NCBI GenBank assembly: GCA_035222895.1
Contig: JAVYIG010000039.1
Coordinates: 620,001-684,000, forward strand
Length of the DNA stretch: 64,000 nt
Source of the DNA: Strongylocentrotus droebachiensis
Taxonomy: Eukaryota; Echinodermata; Echinoidea; Camarodonta; Strongylocentrotidae
Reading direction: 5' to 3'
The stretch's first letter is position 1, and every line of letters begins with the position of its first letter. The notes under the pieces are model-generated. The model was not told where the DNA came from and did no database searches. It was given only the letters and a program-made list of their open reading frames with translations. Positions 30,793-43,868 of the stretch are shown here, one piece after another. The position numbers and the translations under genes are program-made.

Positions 30793-33752
30793 CTTTCAAC
30801 ATGAAGTCATTCAATCGGTGTTCAGTTCAAATCTTTGTCACATGAATGTAAAAGTACACGCTTTGCCACATACACCATACATAAACAGAAACAAAATGAA
30901 AGAGAATGGTTTCTGCAAAATTATCCCAGGGAAACGGTCTACCCCCCCCCCCCCCCCCAAATACATTTTGAGTGAGTATCCCCTAATACACCTAGAACGA
31001 GGTATACTGTTGCCAATAAATTTGGGATAAATTTTTCTTTTTGTTCATGAAATTATTGTGACAATATAAATATAATATCTTCTAAACTGATGTATAAATC
31101 TCTATCATGACACTTTCGATTGATAAATAAAGTTCTGAGAAGACATAAACTCTTTCAAAAATACATAATATTGTCACAATCGTTTCATGAAAAAAGCCAC
31201 GAAAAATGAATCACAACTTTATGGGCAATAGTGTGGTTGTCCTGTTTTGGGGGAAGGGTTTACTTTCTCAGGGGCTACTTGTCTGGGAGTAGATATCTTG
31301 GGTGATAGTACGGTGATTATAGTCCAAGGGATAGTCCTTCTGGAATCTCCCCTTCTGAAGTCTTAACCTCTTCAGTACTGAAGCCTCCATTCCTCATCCA
31401 TTCTTTTATTTCCTTACATTGTTAAATAATCCTCCTTTCAATTCTTCTACTATTAATGCTGTTATCAGGGGTAATAGAAAGAGGTCTGCAAAATTGAAAA
31501 TTTGGGGTGAGCATACTAAGTATTGGTCTCAAGGACTTACAGTAGTGGATACACTGGACTGCCAGTTAGAATTGATCACAGGGCCTGAAAATCACCTAGA
31601 ATGAGCAATTTTGTACACAAACAATCATAAACTATGGTCTGAAAATAACTTGACAGGGTCTGAATTCAGGCTATTGCCTGAAAACTGGCATCCCTGTGTT
31701 AAGCATGTGATATATTTCATGAAACACCTCTCTTTTACTTGTTCTGGAGAATTGTCTCTTCCAAAGCAGACATAACTTTATCGACCAACATTTAAACATG
31801 AGGCTTAGCAGTACTGCACAACAATTTTATGAACATAACAAACAGTATCATTACTATCGCTGTTGCAGCTCTCTAAAATTCAGGCAGTTCGGTTATAGTA
31901 CAGAAAATAAAACATGTCACTTAAAAACATAAATGCATATATGAATTTTATGACTTAAAACCATAATAGGGGCTTTAGAGAAACGGTAGCAATGTTGATA
32001 AACGTTTTTAGATATATTCCTTAAATGCGATGTACTTTTTAACATAAACATGTAATAAAATACTGTAATGTACTGTACGTATAATTTGTATACTCCCCCA
32101 ACACTACCAAAATAAAGACATTTACAATTTCTACAACTTTTCATTGCACTTGAATCTGTATAATAGAATTTTTCATTCAAACATACCATATTCCATGGGG
32201 TGTATGACACTACTTCAAGTAACACAATACATATTTGCATAATAAAATAAACATGAAACAATATCCGACTAACACTGATAAGATCCAAAAGCTGGTACGA
32301 GAACAATTAAGCATTTTCCTACATTCAGTGTTTCTTACCTTTTACACAAGGTGCAAAGCTGCACTCATGTCAAATACACAATGTCTTAAAATCACCATAC
32401 GATCACGGACTGAATTTTGAAGGTAAAAAATTCAAGATAGGATAAATAATTTTGAAAAATGACAGAGGTCCCAAAAAGTCATTTGATCAGTATGAGACTT
32501 ATATTCTACGTATTATGCACCGCTGTTCTTTACCTCTCTGATTTCCTGCATCATTTCAACATTAAATTGTGGTTATTTACCCTGAAATTTAGATAAATAT
32601 TTCTTCAATAAATTACAAACAATTTTCTATATATATTACTGAAAACAATGACATCATTAAACTTAATACCATGTGACTGACTAAAAGCACATACAAACTA
32701 CTTACAACCACATATATCAAACATTAAAACAGTGGAATTATAGCATTATATTCTCATTATTCCATGAGAATTCTCAAATAGAATAATCAGTACATATGAT
32801 TTATTCCTCTTTGATATGGCCACATTTTTTTCTTCAATTTTTTGTTTCTGTAGGATTTTTTCTTCTGTGAAACAGGCATCTTCCTTTTTTTGTACCTTGT
32901 TTTCCTTCTTCCTTTTTTTCTTCTCTTCTTTTTTTGGGTAGTAATTATATGGGCACAGAGACAAGCCATCAAATGTCAGCAACAACCAAAATTGTTTCAA
33001 GAATAAATAAAACATAACTATTCAAGAGTATGCCTATACTTTGTGATTTCATATGAACAGAATACATGTACAACCCTATGTCATTGAAAGTTTGTGAACT
33101 AAAAATTGCCATTAAAATCTTGTAACTTCTCAGATCACAAAGGAGAGATAAAATCAATCAATAAGCATAATCTCTCTTTTATTTGTAAGTGTTTATAAAT
33201 CAATAGCTCTAGGTCATGTGAATTGGAAAGTCCGGAAGTGATAAGATATAGTTTCTACCATATAACTCTCTTTAGTATGTTTCATTGCCTCGGGGTCATA
33301 GCAGGATGTAACGTCCCCTTGAGCCTATAGAAACAGCGATGACTCTCATAGCAGTCAATATATATATACTATCAATTATAGAGATGCAATCAGTTGTTAA
33401 GGATGATATATGGTGTATAAAGAGTATCACAATGGTGCTTATGTCAAAGAGCTCGGGATAAATATAAAACAGTGAACTCAAACTATTTGTAAAAACTAAA
33501 AGATTACCTAAGGAATTCACTACTATCACCTTTTATCTCTAGAGAATACAGTGCACAGTTTAATATCAGGAGTTTTCATGCCTACCTGAAATGAATCAAA
33601 TTTTACTTGTGCAATTTACAATGTCCATATAACTCCTATTGGGACTGATAAATGCAAGTGATTTAGGTACAATTCATGCCAACAAATATGCATCATTACA
33701 GAGTTTTGATCAAAAAATTGGTTCAATGTACATGTTCAAATTTAAGGATCAT
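30793..33752. other. Intergenic, no gene recognised
   Basis: AT-rich DNA with scattered poly-A/T and a poly-C run at 30943-30958. A lysine-rich frame on the - strand at 32746-33015 is only a translated low-complexity tract. It could contain the distal 3' UTR of the J-protein gene on the - strand, but I see no proof. Confidence 0.4.
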
Positions 33753-33930
33753 TTTTGTGGCGTGCGCCTGTAATCCAGCTAAAAAGTGGAAGTTACAAAC
33801 TGATTCAGCCGAGGACGCAGGTTCGAAACTGAGTCACGTCTTTCGGATGGTGACGTTTAAAGGTCGGTCCCCAGACGTAAATAATCATATCTGATTGATA
33901 CACGTCTGTAAAAACCCAATACACACACAC
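33753..33930 (+). mobile_element. SINE with a 7SL-like head
   Basis: The word GCCTGTAATCCAGCT (33766-33780) matches the Alu-domain region of 7SL RNA. Downstream, TGATTCAG (33801) pairs with CTGAGTCA (33829), and box B GGTTCGAAACT lies at 33820-33830. A body resembling conserved central domains of metazoan SINEs (TTTCGGATGGTGACG) follows, and it ends in CA repeats. No 7SL S-domain follows, so it is not a complete SRP RNA gene. A tRNA-like origin of the head is the alternative. Confidence 0.5.
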
Positions 33931-34682
33931 CCGAATGCCACGTGATAATTATTGGCGAAGTCCTAGCTTTTTCTCCCATATATTACCAAACACATCTACA
34001 TGTATATGAACAGATTTTAGTCAGTCTGATGTTGACCGTGTAAAGTTGAATGTCTACTACTAGTTTCTTTTCTTTTCTTTCAATCCCAAAACAAATGATT
34101 TTCCTTTCTAAACAAACACTCAGCCAAATGAAATAAAATGCAGCTTGATTGAATTTGCTATGTATACAGTTTTGCATAACATGTACATGTACATGTATAT
34201 GATTAATTTAATTCACTTTAGTCATCATTCATTTGCAACATATCTACTTAATTTTGTTAAGTCTCATTTTGTTACGTCTGATTTTGTTACGTTTGATTCT
34301 CTGACCTTCGGATGTGCAAAAATTATCAAAAAGTGGGTTCAATAAGGTTCGCTCCATATTCATACCAGCATAAAAGATAAATACAATCTATATTTCGTAA
34401 CTACACCTGTAGATGTAACATGTCTCACCACTGTTTCTCATGAAATGGCAATGACTTTTGTAAAACTATTCCTTTATCACTTCATTCCTATTGCCAACAT
34501 CAGTGCCGTGAGTGGTAAAAGTGGCTCGCAAAAATTTAGTGTTCATGATTGCTGAAGGCATTATTCTACATGTAAATCCAGTCTAATACTACAAAGATAA
34601 ATAACATTTACATACCGGTATGCATGGACATATACATACATTCCAAAGAGGTCAAGTGAATACTATCAGTACTTGCTCTATA

Positions 34683-34874
34683 CAGTGGAACCTCGTTATA
34701 ATGAGGTCCTTGGGACCATGGCAATTACCTTGTTATATTAGGAATCTTGTTATATCAGGGTAGAAAAATAGAGGATTCTAAAGAGCTGGGACCAGCAACA
34801 TCACCTTCTTTTAAAAGATACATGTACCTTGTTAATTTGTTATATCAGAACTTGTTATAATGAGGCTCTACTTC
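34683..34874. mobile_element. TA-flanked MITE (Tc1/mariner-pogo type), degraded
   Basis: Left end CAGTGGAACCTCGTTATAAT after TA at 34681-34682. The right end contains the diverged complement TTGTTATAATGAGGCTCTAC. Interior words CTTGTTATAT repeat. Right boundary approximate. Confidence 0.6.
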
Positions 34875-34910
34875 ACTAATTTTCATAGAAAATAAAAACA
34901 AATTTAGAAC

Positions 34911-35165
34911 AATAATAATAATAATATTTAATTTTCATATAGCGCTTAATACAAATGTCTCTAAGCGCTTTACAAATATACTATTACCCCGGTCATTGGA
35001 TTCAGTGCTTGCCCGCACACACTGTGTGCACAATCTCCACTCCCTGGGAGCATTCCAGCCGGGCGTTACTTGACGCTCACAAGCTGTTTGACCAACAATG
35101 ACGGCCGCATCCTACTGGGTACCCATTTGACACCTGGGTGGAGGATGCTAATCCCTTTGTACGAC
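34911..35165 (-). mobile_element. SINE 3' half, inverted
   Basis: An ATT-type tail (34911-34926) comes first on the + strand, followed by the reverse of the SINE body seen at 20970-21238: CTCCCTGGGAGCATTCCAGC, GGCCGCATCCTACTGGGTAC and CACCTGGGTGGAGGA. The tRNA-like head is missing. Another short SINE tail lies near 36120-36190. Confidence 0.75.
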
Positions 35166-35439
35166 AAGGTCTTAAAAATTCCATTCAATTGCCCATCTGC
35201 ACATTTTCAGTTTATTCTTTTGGGGAAATGTTTGGTTGAGACAATGCCTAGCTCAAAAAATAATCCCTCTCCTACATGTGTTGGAGAAGAGCCTCAAAAG
35301 TCACATGTGTTTAAAACTCCTCCAATCATACAGCTTGTTTCTGTCAGTTTTCCTGTTTGCTCACACCAAATAAATAAGTTTGTTGAGTTGAATAGCATAC
35401 TGTCATAATTATGTCAGCTTTCAAACAATTGTTATATAG

Positions 35440-35610
35440 TCAAATGCCACCCAAGGATAACATAAAATGTGACCACTGTAGACAGATGGCTTCTCTAGAG
35501 AGGTTCTAAAACACACATTTCTCTCTCAAGAGAGAGAGACAAAGTGCATGGCCACTATAGACAGGTGGCCTTTATAGAGAGGAGGCCACTAAAACAGGTT
35601 ATGACTGTAC
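35440..35610. mobile_element. Degraded MITE, same family as 44053-44225
   Basis: Repeated words GACAG.TGGC and a right end AGGTTATGACTGTA resemble the element at 44053. The left end ATAGTCAAATGCC is diverged. Confidence 0.5.
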
Positions 35611-36345
35611 CTTGATTTTCTACTCAAAACATACAAGTCATGTTGTTAGGATTCTAAATCTTGATGTCCAATGTTCTATGAAAAATGGCAGGGGGAAAAA
35701 AATTGTAGGGAATAGTTCTTTCATGCAGACTTTCATATATCCACCCCTACAAGTTGGAACTTCATAAAAGCAATAATGATGTACGATGATAAAACAATCT
35801 TCACAAAGGAGGATGTAAAATCTAGCGAGCAAGCTGCCAGGGAAAGGCTCAGGAAATTAAGCTACAGAAGGCTTCCGTTTCTCCAATATTTATGGGATGT
35901 TAGATCCAAAAGTTTGACAAGGTGATCTTCCATTGCCATACTCGTAACATTACCATCAAGTACTATCCCAAGCATTTCAGTTGTACCCCCTTCAAATGGA
36001 TATCGATGAATAAATGTACATGTACGAATAAAACATGAGGGTCAATTTTAATGCACTAGCACCCTCCCCCCCCCCCCCCCCTCCCCCCTCCTACCCCCCT
36101 CCTCCAAAATTCATATTCATTAAGCGCCATGAGCACCGAAAGGTGGACCTGTGCGCTATACAAGTAGCCACTATTATCATCATTATTATATGGATTATTA
36201 ATTAGAGCAGTTTGAATGATAAAAAAAATCCCCCCAAATAAAGAGACAATATCCATAGTTGAAGAGGAATAATAATGAATCATAATAACAAAATCACTCA
36301 GCTAATAAAAATATTCAATCCTAGTGCAAAGAAAGAAAGTCGTCA

Positions 36346-39300
36346 TTATCCACCCGATATCAGGTCATACATTTTATTGAACTTATCACACGAGGGTGTC
36401 TTCATTTTCTTGCCCGATTCGAACATCTTCCTATCTCCAAAGTATCTGGCTTGCTGTATAACTCTCTCTTCTGTGTAGGGGGGAAAAGGGAGAAAACAAT
36501 GGAAATGTATCAAAGGCATCGTTTAACAATGTTAAATCTGAGATGCATGGCCCTACGTGTTATCAGTGTCTATGATATGGTGTAATATTGAAGGCCTAAA
36601 AATATTGTGCTTCACAATGATCATGAAGTGCCTCAAAAAAGTAAAAATCTTTGAGTGACCAGTTTTAGCATACTCGTTTTTTCACAATAGACTGTAGTGT
36701 TATAAAAACCGTTAGGAAAACAAATTCTGAAATTTCTTATTCCAATCATAGATATCTTGATAATCAGACAGGTGATTGGCTTGTAAAAGTCATCGGATAA
36801 ATGTGTGACCTAAAGGTTTATAATTATGATTGCAGCATGAGCTAAATCCAGGATTTTTGCTTAGAACTAGGCAAAGTTACCCAATCCCTTTAAAACTTCT
36901 TGATGTAATTCGGGAGAGTAATTTTGGTATAAGTCAAGGAGTAAGGGGACACACATTTCCTTAGTTTTGCCATGTCCAATGCAGAAGCGCACTAGCCAAG
37001 GCAATCCTCATGAATGAAGAAAAAAAATAATAATAATAACAACAATATTGAATAATAATAATAATAATAATATAACAGCAACAACAACGATCATAGTATT
37101 AGTGGAGTCTTGTATTGCTTTCATGTCTGTCAGACCAGACACTCCTGACGTAACAATTTTGAAGCAATACTGAACTGAAGGACTTTCTGCCGTTTAGTAT
37201 ATTGCGGGCTGGGATCTGAACCCTCAACCCTTGGATTGAGACACAAGTGCATGAACCACTATACCATGACACCTCTACATAAGAAATGCATTTTTATGAT
37301 ATGATATTTATTATCAGTTCTAACAAAAAAACATATCAAAATGGGAAGAGAAACATCGCCCTCCTTCACCTGTTCTTGTAATCTTCAATTCCATGTTATG
37401 CAAAATTTTCAAAAATGGCATACTTACTCTTATATTTTTCATCGTAACAAGTTCTCCTTAGGTTCTGTAGGTATTCGTCATCAACCTGATTCTCCACTAA
37501 GTGTATCTTGCCCGAATAGTCTTTCACAAAATCTTTCTGCAAGGGGAAATAAACACACATTAACGTAGTATATCAAACAGGGGATTGTGTAAGGGGAGAA
37601 CTTCGGGGTGGTCCACAACAAATCTTTGTTATTTCTGGCTACCCTCTCCACATTTGCCTTTTTTTTTTAAATAAATTACTTTTTTATCATTACACTTATT
37701 TTATCTATGTATGTATTGGGGGCTACTGAAGGAGCATTCACATCCCGGTCCCTGTCAGGTGTTCTCACCTGCAAATCGTTCAACTACACTACGCTATCAA
37801 CACAACATTTTAAACCTACATCGTTATCATGACTCAGCGATATCTTGGAACTTGTGACTAAAGAAGAAGATGATGTATGTATTTATTGTGAATGGAAATA
37901 TTTCATTAATGGTTTATACGATTTGCATTTGTGGAATAAAGTTAAAATTGGAAAAATGAAATTGAATTAGGATTCTAGAATGATTCCCAAATCAAAATGC
38001 AAGCAGGAGGAATACATGTATACATTTATAATGTTAGCCGGGTTTCTGGAAAATAATCAAGTCTGTCAGCAAGGCAAAAAAAAATGGCATATATGCAGTT
38101 AAAACTTGAATTATTCATACCCCTTGAAAATGTTTGGAATGACCACACTTTGTTCTGTTTCCCTTGATAGTGTTCCTGTGAAACATATACTTCAGGAACC
38201 TGAACGTAAAGACCACCTGCATGTGTCTACAAGTATAAAGACCTTCTTTTTTTCCTTCCATGAACAGTCTTTATATAAAGCTTTCATTTATTAGACATCC
38301 ATCTTGAAAATTTACAAATCTAATTATTTCAAATACAGCATATCGTGATGTGAGGACAGTAAGTTGTATTATTTACCTTTACATAATATAAAACATCATT
38401 TTGTGTTCTTCTCTCCTCCTTGAAATTCCTGTAAACAGAAAAGAAAAACATTACAATTCATCAACTTTTGACCCGTTGCCTACAGGAACTAGGTGGCTCC
38501 TGCATTGAAGTCCATAGGACTATAATAAGTCGGTAGTCAATGGGTTCAAAGAATACAAGTCAACATTCCCAAATTTTTAAATTTTTAAATAAAGATATGC
38601 ATGAACATACTAATGCTCCTTGGGTCTAACGTTTTGTTTCATTGTTTTACTTGGAGGATGGGCACTAGAAAAAAAATATATATACATCTTGTAGTGCCAA
38701 ATTGTTGTGAAATATCATAATTGAAAACTTTCCTAAAGGTATGGTGGCAAAATATTCCTTATTAGCAAAAACAGTCCATTTTTCTTTCAATAATATTAAT
38801 TTTAAATATTTATTTATTTAATTTCATCATGATATTGATTTTATGTTTCTGTTTCATGACCTAATTCATCCCATCTGTTCAATAGAATCAAAGTAACTTG
38901 TACAGCATTAAAAGCCCAATTCTTGGCCATGTTCAACCCATTGCTTACTAGTACTGCAATCAGGTGGTCCCTGTATTAAGCCTATGAAAATGAGAGAATA
39001 CAGTAGTCAACATGTTAAAGATGTTCAAGCGTGGGTGTATTGTCGTTCGTGAAGTAGGCAACTTAGGCGATCACTACATAACACTGAGCCAACAGGTATT
39101 ACGCTCCTGTGCGTACGTCCGTCTGCTGCCCTCTTTATACCCACGCATGAGCAACTTTAACTTACAAGACATTCATGGATACTAGCTAATGGCCTAGATC
39201 ACAGTTGATGCTTATGCCTCAGTCACACCTTTGCGTATTTGGCTTGCGTATCGCTACCTTATATATGGCAAGCCGTTTCAACATTTATTCCTATTTCTTG

Positions 39301-42300
39301 ATATCAAGACTTGAATTTCTTGATATCAAAAAATGAATTCTTGATATCAAGAAATAGAATTCTTGATATCAAGAAATCAAATTCTTGATACCAAGAAATA
39401 CCATAGCTGTACAACAGAAAATTATTTCTTGATATCAAGAGATAGGAATAAGTTAAAACGGCTTGCCATAAATACTCAGCAATACGCAAGCCAGATACGC
39501 AAAGGTGTGACTGAGGCATTACGATGAGGACTTACCCTTGTCTTGTTAATCTGAAGAGAGGATCACTAACAAACAAACTAGAGAAGATTGACATGAGAAC
39601 TAAGAGCAAGATTGGCAGCACCTGAACCAAGAATGTATAGTTAGCCTGTCAAGGAAGATAACAACAAACAAAACTCATTTTACACCAGTTCCTAACAAAT
39701 TTCAGAGGAGGCTATCACACACAATTTGCTGATTTTCCCAAGATGGCGAAAATGATGAGTCCTGCAGTTATGGGGGTTTTTTTTAATGACAGACAGCTTT
39801 TAGATGCTGCTTATAATTATCGGCTTGCATGGTGATGTACTATGTAAGAGAGAGCGGGGGGATGATTGGGGAGGCCTAACAAGGACTGTCCGTAATCTTT
39901 CTTGAGCTTTTATATCATGTAGTTTCGATCAAAAGACTTTAAAATATTCCCTGTGTGAGTTTATCAAAATAAATTTCTGTCTTGTCCCAAACTGACCGCT
40001 CTCTGGGAGACCACATAGGATGACATGGTACCGTAAAACTAAAAAAAATCATCACGGCATGAAACTTTTTGTGAGTTGATCAGGACGGCCATTTTTATGG
40101 CAATAGACTTTATGAATTGAGAAGAGCTAGGGTTGTGTCAACTGTGATTCAATTTTTTTTAGACATGCAACCAGAAGGGGTTCCAGAAGAATAAATTTGG
40201 GAGGGTTGGAGTTCTTTCAATTATTTTACTTTTTCTTCTTTTTTTGGATTAGGTGAGGGGGGGGGGAGGTGGTTGGGCTTCAGACCCCTTCCCACCCCAA
40301 AAATGAATATCCTTTGGTAATAGTGTGGTACGGTATGTCACTGAAACAGCTCCCGTAGGATTTTTGTGCCAAATTTGATTTTGATTTTTTATTGCATTTT
40401 TGGATTTATTGGGGTCCAAGCTATCAGAAATTGATGGGGTTCAAATTTTCCCGAAGACACCAAATTTCCCTATTGCACGTTATATATGCCATTTTGGCGC
40501 CCAATATGCCCCCCCCCCCCCCCCCCCATGAAATGAAGGAGGGGTCTGAAAATTTGAACCCCATCATTTTGGGCCAATTGGGACCCTTTTGAAGCCAAAA
40601 CAGCAAAAAAATCCTACTGGATTACATACCATACCGCACTATATTGTGGTAATGCATTAATCCTTATTATCAAGTCCCTAGGACAGGATTTAAGACCACC
40701 GGTCCCCCTGGTTAGCTAACTTACAAGCATACATGCTTTCTTAGCAGTCAGGTAAAAACAAACCATCAATCATAAACCTCCAATTTTAGTGGAAGGAGGG
40801 GAGGGGGAGGGGGTGCCCATGTTGCTTTATGGATACATGCATAAACATGCACGATGCTTACCTCGCCAGCCCTCCGTTCGTGACTGTGACCCCCTTGCCT
40901 GTACTGTTGTCTCCTACGGACCTGACTTGATGGGAAACCACCATTGAAAAACATGTTGAAGATATCCTCGGGACTGACTTCATCTGGAGGGGGGAAAAAA
41001 GAGAAGATTTGGTATGGGTCAAGAATTGCTCATGGATTGCAGATTATTGACAAAAGGGGCATTTTCTACAACTGCCCTGTTCCTACCAGACATACAGTGG
41101 AAAGCAATTTTCTTTGGGAACCAAGGAAAGCTTATCGCAATACCAGTGTTGTATTTTACCATTTCCCCATACATGTCCTCTTCGTACAGGCATCAGTATT
41201 AATACAGTTCTCATGTTTATCGGTGCAAAATACTTGTACTTCATAATCGGTAGTGACCCACCCATGTCTGCTGTTATTGGTAGAGTAAGCAGAAACATTT
41301 GGGGCTATTTTACAAAGAGGTGGCAGATTTGAAAAGAAATCTCAAATTTCCACCCAGTGGCAAGATACAAGATAAGAAAGACTGGCACCTTTTAATCCAT
41401 AATGTGAGGTAAGAGCTTTTAAAGACGCATAGGAGTGGGATTTCATGGCGAATTGGACATGGTTCGTGTGTTTGCCCAATAACAGGTGCTGTCAATCACC
41501 AGGACAAGCCTTCATTTTTTCAGACCAACAGGCATTATATAATGCTTTTTATTTTCAATCCAATCCCACATATGGAGGTCATTCCATGTCGAATCATCCA
41601 ATGGTTTTAACCCGACCATTTTTGATTTTGATGAAACTTAGTGTACTTGTTGAGTGTGATCTCACAGCACCAAATCCCAAATTTTAGGTCAATTGGGTGA
41701 GGGGTTTGGGAGATACGGCCCACCAAATTTTGAGATTGTTTCAAAAATTGGGGGTGGCGGGCCTACCTTTGAACCCTTGTATTTCGGGACCTAATGGGTC
41801 AAACTTCACAAAATTTGTATTGTTGGAAAGGGTATTCAATAAGGATTCCAAATCTGCCGCCATTTTGAAAATTCGTACATGTTGGGGTATTTTGACCTCT
41901 TGACCTAAGATTTGACCTTGAAATTGACCTTGTGGATCACGTGACCTTGACAACATTTTTCATGAAATGTAATCTCTTACATGTTCACTAAAACATATAA
42001 AAGTTTCAGAGATAGAATATTTTTTGTTTAGGAGCAATAAGGATTGAAAGTATCTATACTTACAGATATTCACAATAAACCCTATTATAATGTATACAAT
42101 ACATGCAATATGCACAGTACAACATACATCTTCCACATGCTTTTTTGTTCTAGGCATATCCATTCTAAATGTCAGCAGTACTTGAATAGAAATAAAATGA
42201 CAAGTTCATATACAGTGTAGGCCTAAAGGGTTAACAGGATGTATGGCTTTAGGCCTCTGAGTCGGTTCTAGGATAATTACTCCCCTGGAAAATTAACCCC

Positions 42301-42570
42301 CAGGAAATGTCCCCCCCCCCCCCCCCCAGGACAATTACCCCCTGGACAATTACACCCTAGGAAAATTACCCCCCCCCCCCCCCCACCCCGCTATTCGTTA
42401 AAGGGGAAGTCCATCCTGATAATATGTTGGTTTTAATTCAAGCAGTTTTTTGGGGAGAGGTAATTATCCTTGAGGGGTAATTTTCAAGGGGGGGGGGGGT
42501 ACCGTATTTGCCGGCGTAAAGGCCACACCGCCGTATAGGCCGCACCCCCAACTTTGACATTTCGTAGAGG

Positions 42571-42612
<42 letters not shown>

Positions 42613-43836
42613 CGGACCAAACAAAATGATCGTAATTTTCTTGTAGAACACTCTTTTTTTTTTACAAACTATACCAAATTCATCAATATTCTTATAAATC
42701 AACAAGAAGTTAACCTCAAAAATGATCATAATTTAGCAGATCTTCATCGACTTTTAAGCTAGTACTGTATCGTACGCAGATTTGGTACAATACCCCTTCC
42801 TCGATGTGCGGTGTAATCCGAAATAGCATTTTTCAACCTGCGCAGTTGCGTTGCGCGGCAGCTAGCTCCGTAAGTAACGGCCTGTTCCTTTGTTTACTTT
42901 TTGGCGATGCAATGGTACGGACTTAGATCTAGATCTATCGGCAGATTTTATTAGAAAAATAAGTTTTTTCGTCTTCATGTCAACTATGCAACATAAAATT
43001 GTTGGTAAGTTGTGTGGAGTTATTCTAGAATTGTCCTGTACCGTTGTCTAGTCATGCTACCGTTCCTATAGTCCCATACGTGCAAATGGACGTGATGTTT
43101 TGACCGCTGAATTTTGTTGTTGTTGCGTATACGCCGCACCCCGACTTTTTGATTTTTTTCTCACCCGAAAATACTGCGGCCTTTACGCCGGAAAATACGG
43201 TAATTGTCCAGGGATAATTGTCCTCGGGGGGGGGGGGGACAGATTGTCCTAGGAGGTAATTTTCTGGGGTTAATTGTCCTCTGGGTGTGATAGTCCTCGG
43301 GGGTAATTGTCCTCAGTGGGGGGGGGGGGGGGACATTTCCTGGGGGGTAATTTTCCAGGGGGTAATTATCCTAGAACCGACTCAGAGGCCTAAAGCCATA
43401 CATCCTGTTAACCCTTTAGGCCTACACTGTATATGAACTGTATAAATGTATTTGAAACTCACCATCATCGAATCCCCTCGTTTCATAGTACCAGCCATTG
43501 TTGTAGTAATGATGTCTGTGATTATTACGTTGAACCTGTCGTTCATTCTGTGACTCGTCTCCATACACGTCATATTTTTTCCTCTTGTCCGTGTCGGTTA
43601 GGACATTGAAGGCTTTACCGATAGCTGAAATAGTGAGGTTTAAATCAAATCATATCAATAGTAGTCACACATGCTTCTGCAAGTGTTGATTGTCTATAAG
43701 AGGATGCACTTCTTGCCATCAATTTGATTTTAATCACACACACACAAACCAGGTCAAATGAATGTCTAGATCTGATTAAAAATATGAAATTTTGAATATC
43801 TTATGAGTAATTGAGTATAAAGGCATTAATACATTA

Positions 43837-43868
<32 letters not shown>

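Noticed and set aside
32746..33015. Lysine-rich open frame on the - strand
   Set aside because: Low-complexity TTC/TTT tract, no motif, no sign of conservation.
38630..38680. Apparent - strand exon of the J-protein gene with splice-like edges
   Set aside because: Including it produces a stop at the next junction; joining 39536 directly to 38428 keeps phase and gives a family-like sequence.
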